Part shown: in pieces, positions 37,096-46,459 of the stretch
How positions within the stretch are numbered: the first letter of the stretch is position 1
Layout: every line of letters begins with the position of its first letter
Source: an uncultured Rhodopila sp.
Lineage (GTDB): Bacteria; Pseudomonadota; Alphaproteobacteria; Acetobacterales; Acetobacteraceae
DNA: 64,000 nt
Assembly: GCF_903915725.1 (NCBI RefSeq)
Contig: NZ_CAIWTY010000018.1
Coordinates: 1-64,000, forward strand
Direction: 5' to 3'
Position numbers and translations under genes: made by a program
The notes under the pieces: model-generated
Told to the model about the DNA's origin: nothing
The model's database searches: none
The model's input: the letters and a program-made list of their open reading frames with translations, nothing else

Positions 37096-38550
37096 ATGCT
37101 ACGACAGGTGTTGAAAGCATCGGCCCCGATTGCGGTGGCCATCGTGATCGCGCTGATCCCGGCGCCCGGCCTCGCACAGCACACCTGGTATTTCTTCGCC
37201 ATCTTCACCGGCGTCATCGTCGGCCTGATGTTGGAACCGTTGCCCGGAGGCGCCATCGGGTTGATCGGCGTCACCGTGGTGACGCTGCTTTCGCCCTGGG
37301 TGCTGTTCAGCCCGGAGGAACTCGCCAAGCCCGGGTTCAACAGCGCGAATGCCGCCCTGACCTGGGCGCTGTCGGGCTTTTCGAACGGCACGGTGTGGCT
37401 GATCTTCGGCGCCTTCATGTTCGCGCTCGGGTATGAGAAGACCGGGCTGGGCAAGCGGCTGTCGCTGCTACTGGTGAAGTCGATGGGGCACCGGACGCTG
37501 ACTTTGGGCTACGCGATCATGCTGGCGGACGCCGTGCTGGCGCCGTTCACGCCGTCGAACACCGCCCGCAGCGGCGGCACGATTTTCCCGATCATCAACC
37601 ATCTGCCGCCGCTGTATGATTCGAAGCCGCACGACCCCTCGTCGCGCCGCATCGGCGGCTACCTGATGTGGGTAGCGATCGCCTCGACCTGCGTGACCAG
37701 TTCGCTGTTCCTGACCGGCCTCGCGCCGAACCTTCTGGCGGCGGAACTGGCGAAGAAGATCGCCGACGTGGAGCTCGGCTGGACGCAGTGGTTCTTTGCC
37801 TTCGCCCCTGTCGGCATCGTGCTGCTGGCGCTGGTTCCGCTGCTGACCTGGTGGTTCTACCCGCCGGAGGTCAAGGAAGGCCGCGAGGTGCCGCTGTGGG
37901 CGGCGCGCGAACTGGTGACGATGGGGCGGGTGACCCGGCCGGAGATCCTGCTGGGCGTCCTGGTGCTGCTGGCGCTGGCGCTGTGGATTTTCGCCGCCGA
38001 CTCGATCAACGCGACGACCGTGGCGCTGATCGTGATTTCCCTGATGCTGGTGCTGCGGGTGGTGAGCTGGGCCGACATCATCGCCAACAAGGCGGCGTGG
38101 AATACGCTCGCGTGGTTCGCGACTTTGGTGGCGCTGGCGGACGGCCTGAACCGCACCGGGTTCGTCGATTGGTTCGCGGATTCGATCGCCCACCATATGG
38201 GCGGGTTCTCGCCGCTGAACGCGACGATCATCCTGGTGGTGCTGTTCTACTTCGTGCATTATCTGTTTGCGAGCGTCACGGCGCACGTGACGGCCATGCT
38301 GCCGGTGTTCCTGGCCGTCGGGACGACGATCCCCGGCATGGACATGGCGCAGTTCGCCATGCTGCTGTCGCTGACCCTGGGCATCATGGGGATCATCACG
38401 CCGTACGGCACCGGGCCGAGTCCGGTCTATTACGGCTCGGGCTACATCCCGTCGGCGGATTGGTGGCGGCTGGGCGCGATCTTCGGCGCGATCTACCTGG
38501 CGGCGTTCCTGGTCATCGGCGTGCCGTGGGTGCTGCTGATCGACCGGTGA
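37096..38550 (+). CDS. DASS family anion symporter (SLC13-like dicarboxylate/citrate transporter)
   Basis: 484 residues from ATG 37096 (GGAGG 9 bases upstream); a start at 37012 would add 28 basic residues. About 12 membrane segments. Family motifs: FTPSNTARSGGTIFPI (first SNT substrate/Na+ loop) and a second half with IITPYGTGPSPVYYGSGY. The subgroup resembles 2-oxoglutarate/malate and citrate:succinate translocators. A link with the TcuA-like enzyme 21 kb away is only speculation. Confidence 0.88.
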   Translation: MLRQVLKASAPIAVAIVIALIPAPGLAQHTWYFFAIFTGVIVGLMLEPLPGGAIGLIGVTVVTLLSPWVLFSPEELAKPGFNSANAALTWALSGFSNGTVWLIFGAFMFALGYEKTGLGKRLSLLLVKSMGHRTLTLGYAIMLADAVLAPFTPSNTARSGGTIFPIINHLPPLYDSKPHDPSSRRIGGYLMWVAIASTCVTSSLFLTGLAPNLLAAELAKKIADVELGWTQWFFAFAPVGIVLLALVPLLTWWFYPPEVKEGREVPLWAARELVTMGRVTRPEILLGVLVLLALALWIFAADSINATTVALIVISLMLVLRVVSWADIIANKAAWNTLAWFATLVALADGLNRTGFVDWFADSIAHHMGGFSPLNATIILVVLFYFVHYLFASVTAHVTAMLPVFLAVGTTIPGMDMAQFAMLLSLTLGIMGIITPYGTGPSPVYYGSGYIPSADWWRLGAIFGAIYLAAFLVIGVPWVLLIDR

Positions 38551-38644
38551 CGGCTTGGCCCGGGCGTTCGGCCTCGCGTGACTGTGCGCCGCCGCGACGG
38601 CGGTATTCTGGTATCGATCTGGAATGGATAGCGAGGATTAGGCT

Positions 38645-39292
38645 ATGCCAACACTGGAAATCGTCGGTGCGCCCTGGGGCAATTTCGTCCGGACCGTCCG
38701 GATGGCGTGCTTCGAGAAGGGCGTTCCGTATACTCTGGACATCGTCCGCCCGCAGTCGCCGGAGGTGAAGGCAATCCACCCGTTCGGCCTGGTGCCATGC
38801 ATGCGGCACGGCGACCTGGCGCTGTTCGAGAGCCGGGCGATCTGCACCTATATCGACCAGGCGTTCGACGGGCCGCCTCTGGTGCCACGCGATCCGACAG
38901 CCGCTGCGTTGACGGAGCAGTGGATTGCGCTGGTCATGACCACGGTCGATCCGGTGCTCGCCCGCCAATACCTCGTTGCATATATCAATGCGCCGGGCGG
39001 CGTGCCGGACCCCGCGGTGATCGAGGCGCTGTTGCCGAAGGTGCGGGAGGTGTTCGCGGTGCTCGACCATACGCTGGCGGGGCGCCCGTATCTGGCCGGC
39101 GAGGCGTTCAGCCTGGCCGACATGTTCCTGTTCCCGGTGATCTGGTTCATGCGGCTGAAATCGGAGAGCGCCGCACTGCTGCAGGAGTCGCCGCATTTGC
39201 TGGGCTGGTATGACCGCATCGCCGCGCGGCCCTGTGCGGTTGAGACTGAGCCGCCGGTGGCGACCGGACCGGCACAGCCTTGCAAGACCTAG
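38645..39292 (+). CDS. Glutathione S-transferase family protein
   Basis: 215 residues with a thioredoxin-like N-terminal domain (MPTLEIVGAPWGNFVRTVRMACFEKG; HPFGLVPCMRHGDLALFESRAICTYI containing the conserved cis-Pro and ESxAI glutathione site) and an all-helical C-terminal domain (LAGEAFSLADMFLFPV). GAGGA lies upstream of the ATG. Its stop overlaps the stop of the opposite-strand gene in a shared CTAG at 39289-39292. Confidence 0.9.
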   Translation: MPTLEIVGAPWGNFVRTVRMACFEKGVPYTLDIVRPQSPEVKAIHPFGLVPCMRHGDLALFESRAICTYIDQAFDGPPLVPRDPTAAALTEQWIALVMTTVDPVLARQYLVAYINAPGGVPDPAVIEALLPKVREVFAVLDHTLAGRPYLAGEAFSLADMFLFPVIWFMRLKSESAALLQESPHLLGWYDRIAARPCAVETEPPVATGPAQPCKT

Positions 39293-40428
39293 ACGAGCAT
39301 TTTGGCTCGCCGCAGGGATACGCCGAGGATGATGGCCGGTGCGAACACGCCGGCTGGATCGTGCAGCAACCAGCCGGCGCCGAGTGTGATGAACGCAAGC
39401 AGGTATATAATCGTCAGTAGCCATTTTTCCCCCGGCAGGAAGCCGTAACCTGCGGCGTCCCGCACCAGCCACGCGATGCAGATGCTGACAAGGGTCAGAT
39501 CGTAGAGCAGCGCCACCGGCACGCTCAGCAGTGTGCCGCCGATCAGGACCGCGGCGCGGAGCGGTTGCCGGGTTTTTTGCTGCCAGACCCGGGCGACGAT
39601 GGCCGCGGTCGCGAGACTGACCAGAAGTTGCAGCGTCATGGCCTCCCCGGCGGCCATTCCCGCCAGCCGCGCGGCGCCGAATGGTGAGACGTAGCCCGCG
39701 AGGAGGATCGTGTCTGAGCCGTATACCCGGGCCGCGGCTGAGAGTGCCTCCGTGTAACGCAGCCATGGTTCGAAGCCGAACAGCCCGACGGTTGCGCCGA
39801 TGACCCCGCAGAGTGTCGCCCCTGTTGCGAAGAACGCTCGCCAATGGCCGCCGGCGGCGAGCGCTATCGGCACCAGCAGGCCGAAATGCGGCTTGTAGCA
39901 GAGCAGGCCGAACAGCGCGCCCGACCCTATCGGCCGGCGATCGACAAGCAGCGTGGCCGCACCGAACAGCGCGGCGGTGAGAAACGAATTCTGCCCCAGG
40001 CCGGCGCACCAGAATACCGCCGGAAATGCCAGGGCCGGAAGGCACCATTTCGGGCCGGCGATGCGGCAGGCGACATAGGTGTAGGCGGCCAGGGATGCTG
40101 CCTCGAACAGTCCGAAAGCGACCCAATAGGGCAGCAGCGCCAACGGCGCGCAGAGCAGCAGGAAGGGCGGCGGGTAGAAGAAATAGACGTAGGGACCCTC
40201 GCCGCCGATTGCCTGTTCGGCGAACCAATGCGCGGTTTCGTCGTACGCCAGTTCGGGCAGGCCTTGCAGCGCCAGGCTGCCGGCGGCGTAGAAGCTCGGA
40301 AAGTCGCTGACAAAGGGGGAGCGCGAGGGGCCGAAGACGCCGAACTCCCATGCCACCACCGACGCGAGCAGGATCGTCTGGACGGCCAGTGCGACGGCGC
40401 TGAGGACGATGACGCGGCCGCTTGTCAC
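39289..40428 (-). CDS. GT87-type membrane glycosyltransferase (DUF2029)
   Basis: 379 residues with about ten membrane helices. The loop SDFPSFYAAGSLALQGLPELAYD after the first helix carries the catalytic Asp region typical of polyprenyl-phosphate-sugar-dependent GT-C enzymes, followed by YVYFFYPPPFLLLCAPLALLPY. Such enzymes add mannose or arabinose in envelope glycans or act on lipid carriers. GTG start overlaps the AhpD-like stop (GTGA). Product unknown. Confidence 0.8.
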   Translation of the reverse strand: MTSGRVIVLSAVALAVQTILLASVVAWEFGVFGPSRSPFVSDFPSFYAAGSLALQGLPELAYDETAHWFAEQAIGGEGPYVYFFYPPPFLLLCAPLALLPYWVAFGLFEAASLAAYTYVACRIAGPKWCLPALAFPAVFWCAGLGQNSFLTAALFGAATLLVDRRPIGSGALFGLLCYKPHFGLLVPIALAAGGHWRAFFATGATLCGVIGATVGLFGFEPWLRYTEALSAAARVYGSDTILLAGYVSPFGAARLAGMAAGEAMTLQLLVSLATAAIVARVWQQKTRQPLRAAVLIGGTLLSVPVALLYDLTLVSICIAWLVRDAAGYGFLPGEKWLLTIIYLLAFITLGAGWLLHDPAGVFAPAIILGVSLRRAKMLV

Positions 40429-40835
40429 TCGCCGGCGAGGAATTCGCGGTCGACCGGGACTTGCAGGGCGGTGACGAGGCTGTTGGTCTCGGACGCCATG
40501 CCAATGATGGCGAGCAGGTGCATGTGCTGCGCGTCCGTCATGCCTTTCTGTTTCGCTGCCGCGGTGTGGGAGTGGATGCAGTAGGTGCAGTTGTTGGCGG
40601 CGGAGACGGCGATGTAGATCAGCTCGCGGGTCAGCGGGTCGAGCGCGCCTTCGCCGCCCATGATTGTTTTCAGGGTTTCCCAGGTGCGTTTCAGGTTCGC
40701 CGGGTCGTTGGCCAGAGCGCGCCAGAAGTTGTTGACGAAATCCGCGCCGCGGGTGCGGCGGATGTCGTCGAACACGGCTTTCACCGCCGGGTCGTTGTCC
40801 GCTTCGTTATCGGTCCATAGCCGCACCGTTGCCAT
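40425..40835 (-). CDS. Carboxymuconolactone decarboxylase/AhpD-like protein
   Basis: 136 residues, all-helical, with the redox motif NCTYCIHSHTAAAKQKG (CxxC followed by HxxxxxxxG) of AhpD-like alkylhydroperoxidase proteins. Its role is probably peroxide or thiol redox chemistry. It overlaps the GT87 gene by 4 bases and is preceded closely by a quinone oxidoreductase gene on the same strand. Confidence 0.9.
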   Translation of the reverse strand: MATVRLWTDNEADNDPAVKAVFDDIRRTRGADFVNNFWRALANDPANLKRTWETLKTIMGGEGALDPLTRELIYIAVSAANNCTYCIHSHTAAAKQKGMTDAQHMHLLAIIGMASETNSLVTALQVPVDREFLAGE

Positions 40836-40871
40836 GCTGTCCTCCTGTTGCCGGGCCTGACGTGAATACGG

Positions 40872-41870
40872 TTACTCGATCGTCACGACAAGCTTGCCCA
40901 TGGCGCTGCGGGCGGACAGCGCGGCGATGGCGTCGGCGCCTTGGTGTAAAGGGTAGCGCGCGGAGATCACGGGGCGGATGGCGCCCTGGCGGTAGAAGTC
41001 GAGCAATTCGCGGGCGCTGGCTCGGAAGCCGGCGGGATCGCGGTCGATCCAGGCCGCCCAGAAGACGCCGATGATCTGGCAGGATTTCAGCAGCGCGAGG
41101 TTCAAGGGAAGGCGCGGGATGCCGGCCGGGAACCCGACGACGAGGAAGCGGCCGTCCCACGCGATGCTGCGCAGCGCGGCCTCGGCGTAGTCGCCGCCGA
41201 CGGCGTCGTAGATGACATTGGCGCCGTTTTCCGGGCAGGCTTGCTTGAACAAAGCGGACAGGCTGCGCAAGGCGGCTTTGTCGAACGGGCCGCGAGGGTA
41301 GACGATGCCGGAGGCCGCGCCGTGTTTGGTTGCGAGGGCGAGTTTTTCTTGGGTCGAAACCGCGGCGATGACGTTGGCGCCCATCGCCTTGCCGAGTTCG
41401 ACCGCGGCGAGGCCGGCGCCACCGGCGGCGCCGATGACGAGCAGGGTCTCGCCGGGTTGCAGGGTGCCGCGCTGCTTGAGGGCGTAGTGCGACGTGCCGT
41501 AGGTCAGGATGAAGGCGGCGGCTTCGTCGAACGGCATTGCGTCCGGGATCGGGATGCAGTGCGGGCGGGTGACGGCGACTTTTTCAGCCATGCCGCCCCA
41601 GCAACACCAGCCGATGACGCGGTCGCCGGGGCGGATGTCCTTTATGTTGGAGCCGATGGCGGCGACGGTGCCGGCGACTTCGCCGCCGGGGGAGAACGGG
41701 CGTTCGGGGCGGAACTGGTATTTGTCCTCGATGATGAGGGTATCGGGGAAGTTCACGCCGCAGGCTTTGACGGAGATCAGGATTTCGTCCGCGCCGGGTG
41801 CCGGGTCGGGGAGGTCGCCGAGGGCGAGGGTTTGCGGTCCGCCGGTGGTTTGGCTGAGTAGAGCCTTCAA
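40872..41870 (-). CDS. NADPH:quinone oxidoreductase family protein (zinc-independent MDR)
   Basis: 332 residues from TTG 41870, preceded by AGAAGGG; the frame extends to 42212, but that sequence is unlike the family. GroES-like N-terminal domain (LPDPAPGADEILISVKACGVNFPD) and Rossmann domain with LLVIGAAGGAGLAAVELGKAMGANVIA. No structural zinc cysteine cluster, so it belongs to the quinone oxidoreductase/acrylyl-CoA reductase-like MDR group. It heads a three-gene minus-strand run. Confidence 0.9.
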   Translation of the reverse strand: MKALLSQTTGGPQTLALGDLPDPAPGADEILISVKACGVNFPDTLIIEDKYQFRPERPFSPGGEVAGTVAAIGSNIKDIRPGDRVIGWCCWGGMAEKVAVTRPHCIPIPDAMPFDEAAAFILTYGTSHYALKQRGTLQPGETLLVIGAAGGAGLAAVELGKAMGANVIAAVSTQEKLALATKHGAASGIVYPRGPFDKAALRSLSALFKQACPENGANVIYDAVGGDYAEAALRSIAWDGRFLVVGFPAGIPRLPLNLALLKSCQIIGVFWAAWIDRDPAGFRASARELLDFYRQGAIRPVISARYPLHQGADAIAALSARSAMGKLVVTIE

Positions 41871-42083
41871 TGGTGCCGCCCTTCTGCTGGTGAGTGCGCG
41901 ATTGCACGGCGGGGGCGGGGAAATGGCAAGGTCGGGGACCGGCGGTGACCCAAGATGCGGAAACCGGTGCCGAGAGGAAGCTTCGTTTTCGGCACAAAGC
42001 TGGTATGATCGCGCAAGCGCGCGCCCCGGTGCACTAACCGTCGCAGGTGCACGGAAGGCGGTTGCTGCTCGAAATGCCGGGAG

Positions 42084-42413
42084 TTGGAGATTACCGAGAA
42101 TCCCATCGATGATCCGATCCTGAAGCGATTCAAGGCCGCGCTCGATCAGGCTTACGGCGGGCGTATCGAGCGGGTGGTGCTGTTCGGTTCGCGGGCTCGG
42201 GGTGACGCTCATGCGGACTCCGACTACGATGTCGCGGTCTTCTTTCGCGATCTACCGGACCGGTGGCGGGAGATGGACCGGCTGGCGGATATCGGCACCG
42301 ACATCCTTTACAATGAAGGCAAGTGCGTTCATGCGATGGCTTACTCGGCTGGCGCCTATCGTGACCGCACGCCATTGATGCATGAGGTCAGGAAAGACGG
42401 CGTTGACCTATGA
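42084..42413 (+). CDS. MNT-type minimal nucleotidyltransferase (antitoxin of HEPN/MNT pair)
   Basis: 109 residues starting at TTG 42084, without a convincing ribosome binding site, so the start is tentative. The pol beta-type motif GSRARGDAHADSDYDVAVFF (GSx10DxD) is intact. MNT proteins pair with HEPN proteins; in studied pairs the MNT partner inactivates the HEPN toxin by AMPylation. Overlaps the HEPN gene by 4 bases. Confidence 0.88.
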   Translation: MEITENPIDDPILKRFKAALDQAYGGRIERVVLFGSRARGDAHADSDYDVAVFFRDLPDRWREMDRLADIGTDILYNEGKCVHAMAYSAGAYRDRTPLMHEVRKDGVDL

Positions 42414-42820
42414 CGCCGGAGGCCGACCGGTATTTGCTCAAGGCGCGGGAGTTTTTGCTCAAAGCCCGGGAGATGCTGGAGCATTGGCCCGACGAGGCCG
42501 GACGTGCCAGTTACCTCGCAGCGTTTCATGCTGTACAGGCACTGATTTTTGAAAGAACCGGCAACGTCGCCAAGACCCACTCCGGCGTCAGGGCGCAATT
42601 TGGGAAGCTGGTTAAAGCCGACCCAGGCTGCGATGCCGAGCTACGTTCGTTTCTCGGACGTGCATATAATCTAAAGGCGACAGCGGATTATGAAACCGGG
42701 CCGGGCGCTGAAATCGCACCTGAACGTGCGGCCTTGGCCATACGGACTGCGAGCCTGTATGTGAGCTATGTCGCCGGGTTGCTGGCAGATGACCATTGCG
42801 GTGATGAGCCGGAGGCGTGA
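42410..42820 (+). CDS. HEPN domain protein (UPF0332-like) of HEPN/MNT pair
   Basis: 136 residues, all-helical: LKAREFLLKAREMLEHWP, ASYLAAFHAVQALIFERTG, KTHSGVRAQFGKLVK and RAYNLKATADYE. The YNLKATADYE region is where UPF0332-type HEPN proteins have R-x(5)-DY, and the classic Rx4-6H ribonuclease motif is not evident, so nuclease activity is uncertain. ATGA overlap with the MNT gene couples translation. A degenerate copy of its middle part lies 430 bases downstream. Confidence 0.85.
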   Translation: MTPEADRYLLKAREFLLKAREMLEHWPDEAGRASYLAAFHAVQALIFERTGNVAKTHSGVRAQFGKLVKADPGCDAELRSFLGRAYNLKATADYETGPGAEIAPERAALAIRTASLYVSYVAGLLADDHCGDEPEA

Positions 42821-42999
42821 TGTGTCCCTTCGCCGTACGCGTCGAACCGATAGTCCAGCGCCGCTAAGATCCATCGCCGGGCGTCGCCTGACAGCCGGAA
42901 CCGCCTGAGACGTTCCGGCGGGGATGCGATACGGCGCGGGCATAGGAAAGCCCGACGATCGTTCGGGTGAAGATTACCGGCTTAAAGTCCAACCGGAGA

Positions 43000-43100
43000 C
43001 GTGAAGACCCACACCGCGTCCGGGTGCAGTTTGGGAAGTTGCCCTAAAGAGACCCGGATTGCGGCGCCGCTATGCGTTCGCTTTTTTATTTGCATAATCG
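43000..43100 (+). pseudogene. Decayed partial copy of the HEPN gene
   Basis: Bases 43000-43100 resemble 42570-42672 of the HEPN gene. Shared stretches include AAGACCCAC, TTTGGGAAG, GACCC-GG-TTGCG/GACCCAGGCTGCG and a TTCG-TT...GCATA-AATC ending. Insertions and deletions break the frame. This shows that a second HEPN/MNT unit once lay here, now lost except for this fragment. The preceding 42821-42999 has no recognisable gene. Confidence 0.55.
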
Positions 43101-44309
43101 CTAGAGGGCAAGTGCCAGCGATCGAACCCCATCGTCACGAGCAAGTTCAACCATCTCCCTGCACGCAATGGGTTCCGAACCACGTGGCGCATGACAAAAA
43201 TCTGGAAAGAAAAGTAGACATTTCATTAGAATATGCTGAAACGGGCCTTTCTCTGAGTTACTTCCCAATAGGTCTCGAAGAGAAGCGATCAGGAACTCCC
43301 GGGCAAGCTTTTTGTCATCCGCATCGCCGTGTTCAGAACGGGCATTGGCCTTCGCGTATATGCAGGCTAGATGGTACTCGGCCCATTGTCTAACAGCCTT
43401 TGGCCTGCCGATGTATTCTTTGAACTCGTGAACCGATTGTTTGAAGTCATCGTCGGTTTGAGTACTATTTGATAATATCCATCTATACGCGTGATCTAAT
43501 GCAAGCATATATATCAACTCATCATAAACTGTGTCCGCTGTCTCGTCCTTCGGCGTATGAAACCAAAGACCTTTCCTCACGTGTTCGACTGACGCGTCTA
43601 TCCAGCGAATGGAATCGGCATTATCCTTGGCAACTTTGTTCGCTATGCCTACATATGACCGAGATAAATTTATCTCCATTGCATCGAAATCGGTAACAGC
43701 AGCAGCTTTTATCTGTGATGCCGTTATGATCTGATTTTCGGGTGTACCAACCAGTAAAGTAACAGACTGCGCAAAATTCTCGATAGCCTGAGAATAATCT
43801 TCGGTCCAGTAATAGATTCTCCCGATCTGATGATACGCCTCCCATCTTTTCGGGTCCAAGTTCGCGGCCTGCCTGCAGTAAGCCATGGATTCCTCGCCAG
43901 GAGTCGCGCTCAGAGGAATGTCACTTGTACATTTTTCCAGAATCTCGTCGTAGCTAACTCTCTGCATTACCTGATCAAGTGTCAGTGACCTTGGGTTAAC
44001 AACTAAAACAATGATGAAAACGGCTATAGCGCCGCCAGCGCGGATTGCAATGCTCCCCGATGGACCCAGTCGTCTCTTGAGTTCAACATTCAAAAAGCCT
44101 GGGATTACCGCCGCAACTCCCGAGGCAGACATTGCTAGGGTCATTTGCATAACGTAAAGAAAGTTCCCTAAGATCTGAGGGTCCTTCTGTTGTGGCAGAT
44201 AAAATGCGATGAAGGAAAATGAAATAGATATGAGGAAAAATACAGTACCGAAGATGAAAGATAGCCACACCTCAGTTTTCATGTTCTTGCCTAACGTAAT
44301 CGACGGCAT
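43101..44309 (-). CDS. TPR membrane protein of unknown function
   Basis: 402 residues. Three membrane segments at the N-terminus (LSFIFGTVFFLISISFSFIAF, LYVMQMTLAMSASGVAAVIPG, AIRAGGAIAVFIIVLVV), then a soluble helical region with TPRs (MAYCRQAANLDPKRWEAYHQIGRIYYWTEDYSQAIENFAQSV). Composition is clearly more AT-rich than the flanks, pointing to horizontal origin. The start is uncertain between 44309 and ATG 44282 (MKTEVWLSFIFG). The stop falls beside the decayed HEPN fragment. Together with the HEPN/MNT pair it forms a small accessory patch; a defence role is possible but unproven. Confidence 0.65.
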   Translation of the reverse strand: MPSITLGKNMKTEVWLSFIFGTVFFLISISFSFIAFYLPQQKDPQILGNFLYVMQMTLAMSASGVAAVIPGFLNVELKRRLGPSGSIAIRAGGAIAVFIIVLVVNPRSLTLDQVMQRVSYDEILEKCTSDIPLSATPGEESMAYCRQAANLDPKRWEAYHQIGRIYYWTEDYSQAIENFAQSVTLLVGTPENQIITASQIKAAAVTDFDAMEINLSRSYVGIANKVAKDNADSIRWIDASVEHVRKGLWFHTPKDETADTVYDELIYMLALDHAYRWILSNSTQTDDDFKQSVHEFKEYIGRPKAVRQWAEYHLACIYAKANARSEHGDADDKKLAREFLIASLRDLLGSNSEKGPFQHILMKCLLFFPDFCHAPRGSEPIACREMVELARDDGVRSLALAL

Positions 44310-44800
44310 CTGGTTAGTAAAACTTCATTCACGAGACCGACCCAGCAACTTTGGGCGCAGCGTAGATTTCGAACCGGCCGGATGTGCCGAAGGTTTATCA
44401 ACACCGGTCCTCGGCTTGGAGTCCCTTATGAGACCTAAGGAGGCGGTTTGTCCGAGCCGCCGCACGGCGGATTGGGACATGCGTTGGCAACGTGAGGCAT
44501 CAGCGCGCAAAAATTTCCTGCAAATAGGCCAACTAGTAGCACCATTCTGCCCAGTCTCGGCCAGTCGCGAAGTTCGCCCGGAGGAAACCTATGTTGAGTA
44601 CATGTTTCCGAATCAGATGCCGACCGACTTGAGCACACTTTGTCCCTCCGCCTATGGTGCTCGCGGCTGTTTGACACAACTCAACAACAATTGCAAGCCC
44701 GAAGCAAGCGATATCCCACGCCGCGCCTTCTTCGCGCCTTCTCACATTTAAGGCGTCCGGGGCGGCGATTTGTTGGAGGAAAGCGCAGGGGCCTTCACCC
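44310..44800. other. Mostly gene-free interval
   Basis: No firm gene other than a possible short secreted peptide on the minus strand (44435-44545). A plus-strand frame of about 180 codons crosses this interval, but it starts inside the opposite-strand TPR gene and its translation looks random. Confidence 0.3.
44435..44545 (-). CDS. Possible short exported peptide
   Basis: 36 residues: MVLLVGLFAGNFCALMPHVA resembles a signal peptide with cleavage after ANA, leaving a mature peptide CPNPPCGGSDKPPP. No clear ribosome binding site. Could be chance; listed because the signal-peptide pattern is good. Confidence 0.25.
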   Translation of the reverse strand: MVLLVGLFAGNFCALMPHVANACPNPPCGGSDKPPP

Positions 44801-46459
44801 CTACCCAACCCCCTCCGGCCGCATCCCCCGAGGCAGCGTCGCCAGCGACTCCGCCGTATCGAAATCCCGCAGCACGGCATCATCCGCCATCTCCACCTCC
44901 GCCACGCTCTCCATGTGCTTGCCCACCAGGGACCGCGCCCCCGAATCCCCTGCAATCGCCAGAATCTCCGGGAAGAAACGACGATCCCACAGCACCGGGT
45001 TACCCTGCTTGCCCCGGAACGTCGGCAGCACGATCAGCCGCCCCTCCTGGGGGTCATACGTCCCCAACAGCCGATCCATCATCCGCCCGGTCACCAGCGG
45101 CATATCCCCCAAACACACCAAAGCCGCCGCGCACTCCGCAGGCACCGCCGCGATCCCCGCCTTCAAACTCGCCGCCAGCCCGTCGCCATAATCCGGGGCA
45201 AAAACATGCCGCACCGGCCGCCCGCCCAGCGCCCGCTCGACCTCCTCCGCCTGATGCCCGGTCACCACCAGCACCGGCCGCGCCCCCGACGACAACACGT
45301 TATCCACCACCCGCGCGATCATCGCCTTCCCGGACCGATCCGCCACCAGCAGCTTATTATGCGGCGCCATCCGCTGCGACCGCCCGGCCCCGAGCACCAC
45401 CGCCGCGATCGTCGGCGCACTGCGCGGCGCGGCCCCCGAGCGCGGCGTCGCCGGAGCCTTCTCCCGCGGCATCGGCCGCGTCTCCATCTCCTTCAGCAGT
45501 CCGCCGACACCCATCAGCATCATGTCGCGCGGCGTCACCTCGATCCCGGCGAACAGCCGAGACAGCACGAAGTCGATGCCGTTCAGGCTCGGGCTGCGGG
45601 CGCAGCCGGGCAGCACCAACGCTGGCCGGGCACCGATACGGCCGAGGCAGATCAGGTTGCCCGGATCGACCGGCATGCCGAAATGCAGGATCTCGCCGCC
45701 CGCCCGAACGATCCCTGCCGGCCCGACATCGCGGCGATCGACCACCGCCGAGGCGCCGATGACCAGCAGCAAATCGGCGCCGTTGCGCAGCAGCCCCTCC
45801 AGCGCCTGGCCGATAGCGTCCTCGGCATGCGCGCAATGCACCGGCGGCAGCAGCGAGCCGGTCAGTGCGGTGATCCGAGCCTCGGTGATGGCGATCGTCT
45901 TGTCCGTCACGCTGTCCTTCAGCCCCGGCAGCGCGGTGATCACCAACCCGACTTTCAGCGGCCGGAACGGATGCAGCGTCAAAGGCCCGGGCCGCTGACG
46001 CACCAGCGCCTCGGCCACCGACAGAACATTCCCCGGCACGGAAAACGGGATGATCTTGATCGTCGCGATCAGATCCTTCGGCGTCACCACCGCATAATCC
46101 GGCAGGGTGCCGATGGTCATCGCTTCATCGATGGTGTTCAGGCGATCGATCCGGGCGGCATCGACGCGCAGTAGCCCCGGCGCCTCCGCCGACAAATTCA
46201 CCCGCCCGGTCGCCGCCGCCGATCGGCCGATCAGCGGCGCCACCAACGGTTCGGCCAGACGGTGGGCGGCGATGTCCTCGGGGACGTCGCCGGGTTCGAG
46301 GCGGGCGCAGATCACCTCCGTCCGGCCGGCCGCGCGCAACGCCTCGATCGCGGCGTCGTCCAGAAGCGCGCCCTTGCGGATCATCCGCTCGCCGACTTTC
46401 TGGCTGTGCGCCATGATGGCGCCGTGCGCGTCGGCCAACGCGGCCGAACCGAAGATCAT
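44801..46459 (-). CDS. Molybdopterin-binding/MobA-like nucleotidyltransferase fusion protein
   Basis: 552 residues. The N-terminal ~330 residues include a MoeA/MogA-like molybdopterin-binding fold (LRNGADLLLVIGASAVVDRRD, LVLPGCARSPSLNGIDF). The C-terminal ~200 residues are a MobA/MocA-like nucleotidyltransferase with AAVVLGAGRSQRMAPHNKLL and LVCLGDMPLVTGRMMD. Such fusions occur beside XdhC and are thought to mature the molybdenum cofactor (probably the cytosine dinucleotide form) for molybdenum hydroxylases. It overlaps xdhC by 4 bases. The hydroxylase itself is not in the window. Confidence 0.88.
   Translation of the reverse strand: MIFGSAALADAHGAIMAHSQKVGERMIRKGALLDDAAIEALRAAGRTEVICARLEPGDVPEDIAAHRLAEPLVAPLIGRSAAATGRVNLSAEAPGLLRVDAARIDRLNTIDEAMTIGTLPDYAVVTPKDLIATIKIIPFSVPGNVLSVAEALVRQRPGPLTLHPFRPLKVGLVITALPGLKDSVTDKTIAITEARITALTGSLLPPVHCAHAEDAIGQALEGLLRNGADLLLVIGASAVVDRRDVGPAGIVRAGGEILHFGMPVDPGNLICLGRIGARPALVLPGCARSPSLNGIDFVLSRLFAGIEVTPRDMMLMGVGGLLKEMETRPMPREKAPATPRSGAAPRSAPTIAAVVLGAGRSQRMAPHNKLLVADRSGKAMIARVVDNVLSSGARPVLVVTGHQAEEVERALGGRPVRHVFAPDYGDGLAASLKAGIAAVPAECAAALVCLGDMPLVTGRMMDRLLGTYDPQEGRLIVLPTFRGKQGNPVLWDRRFFPEILAIAGDSGARSLVGKHMESVAEVEMADDAVLRDFDTAESLATLPRGMRPEGVG

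Noticed and set aside
38513-40504. A 663-codon minus-strand open frame spanning the GST and GT87 genes
   Set aside because: It runs out of frame through both genes and is Arg-rich; the GST and GT87 proteins explain the region.
44209-44751. Plus-strand open frame of 180 codons
   Set aside because: It starts inside the opposite-strand TPR membrane gene and the translation has no consistent structure.
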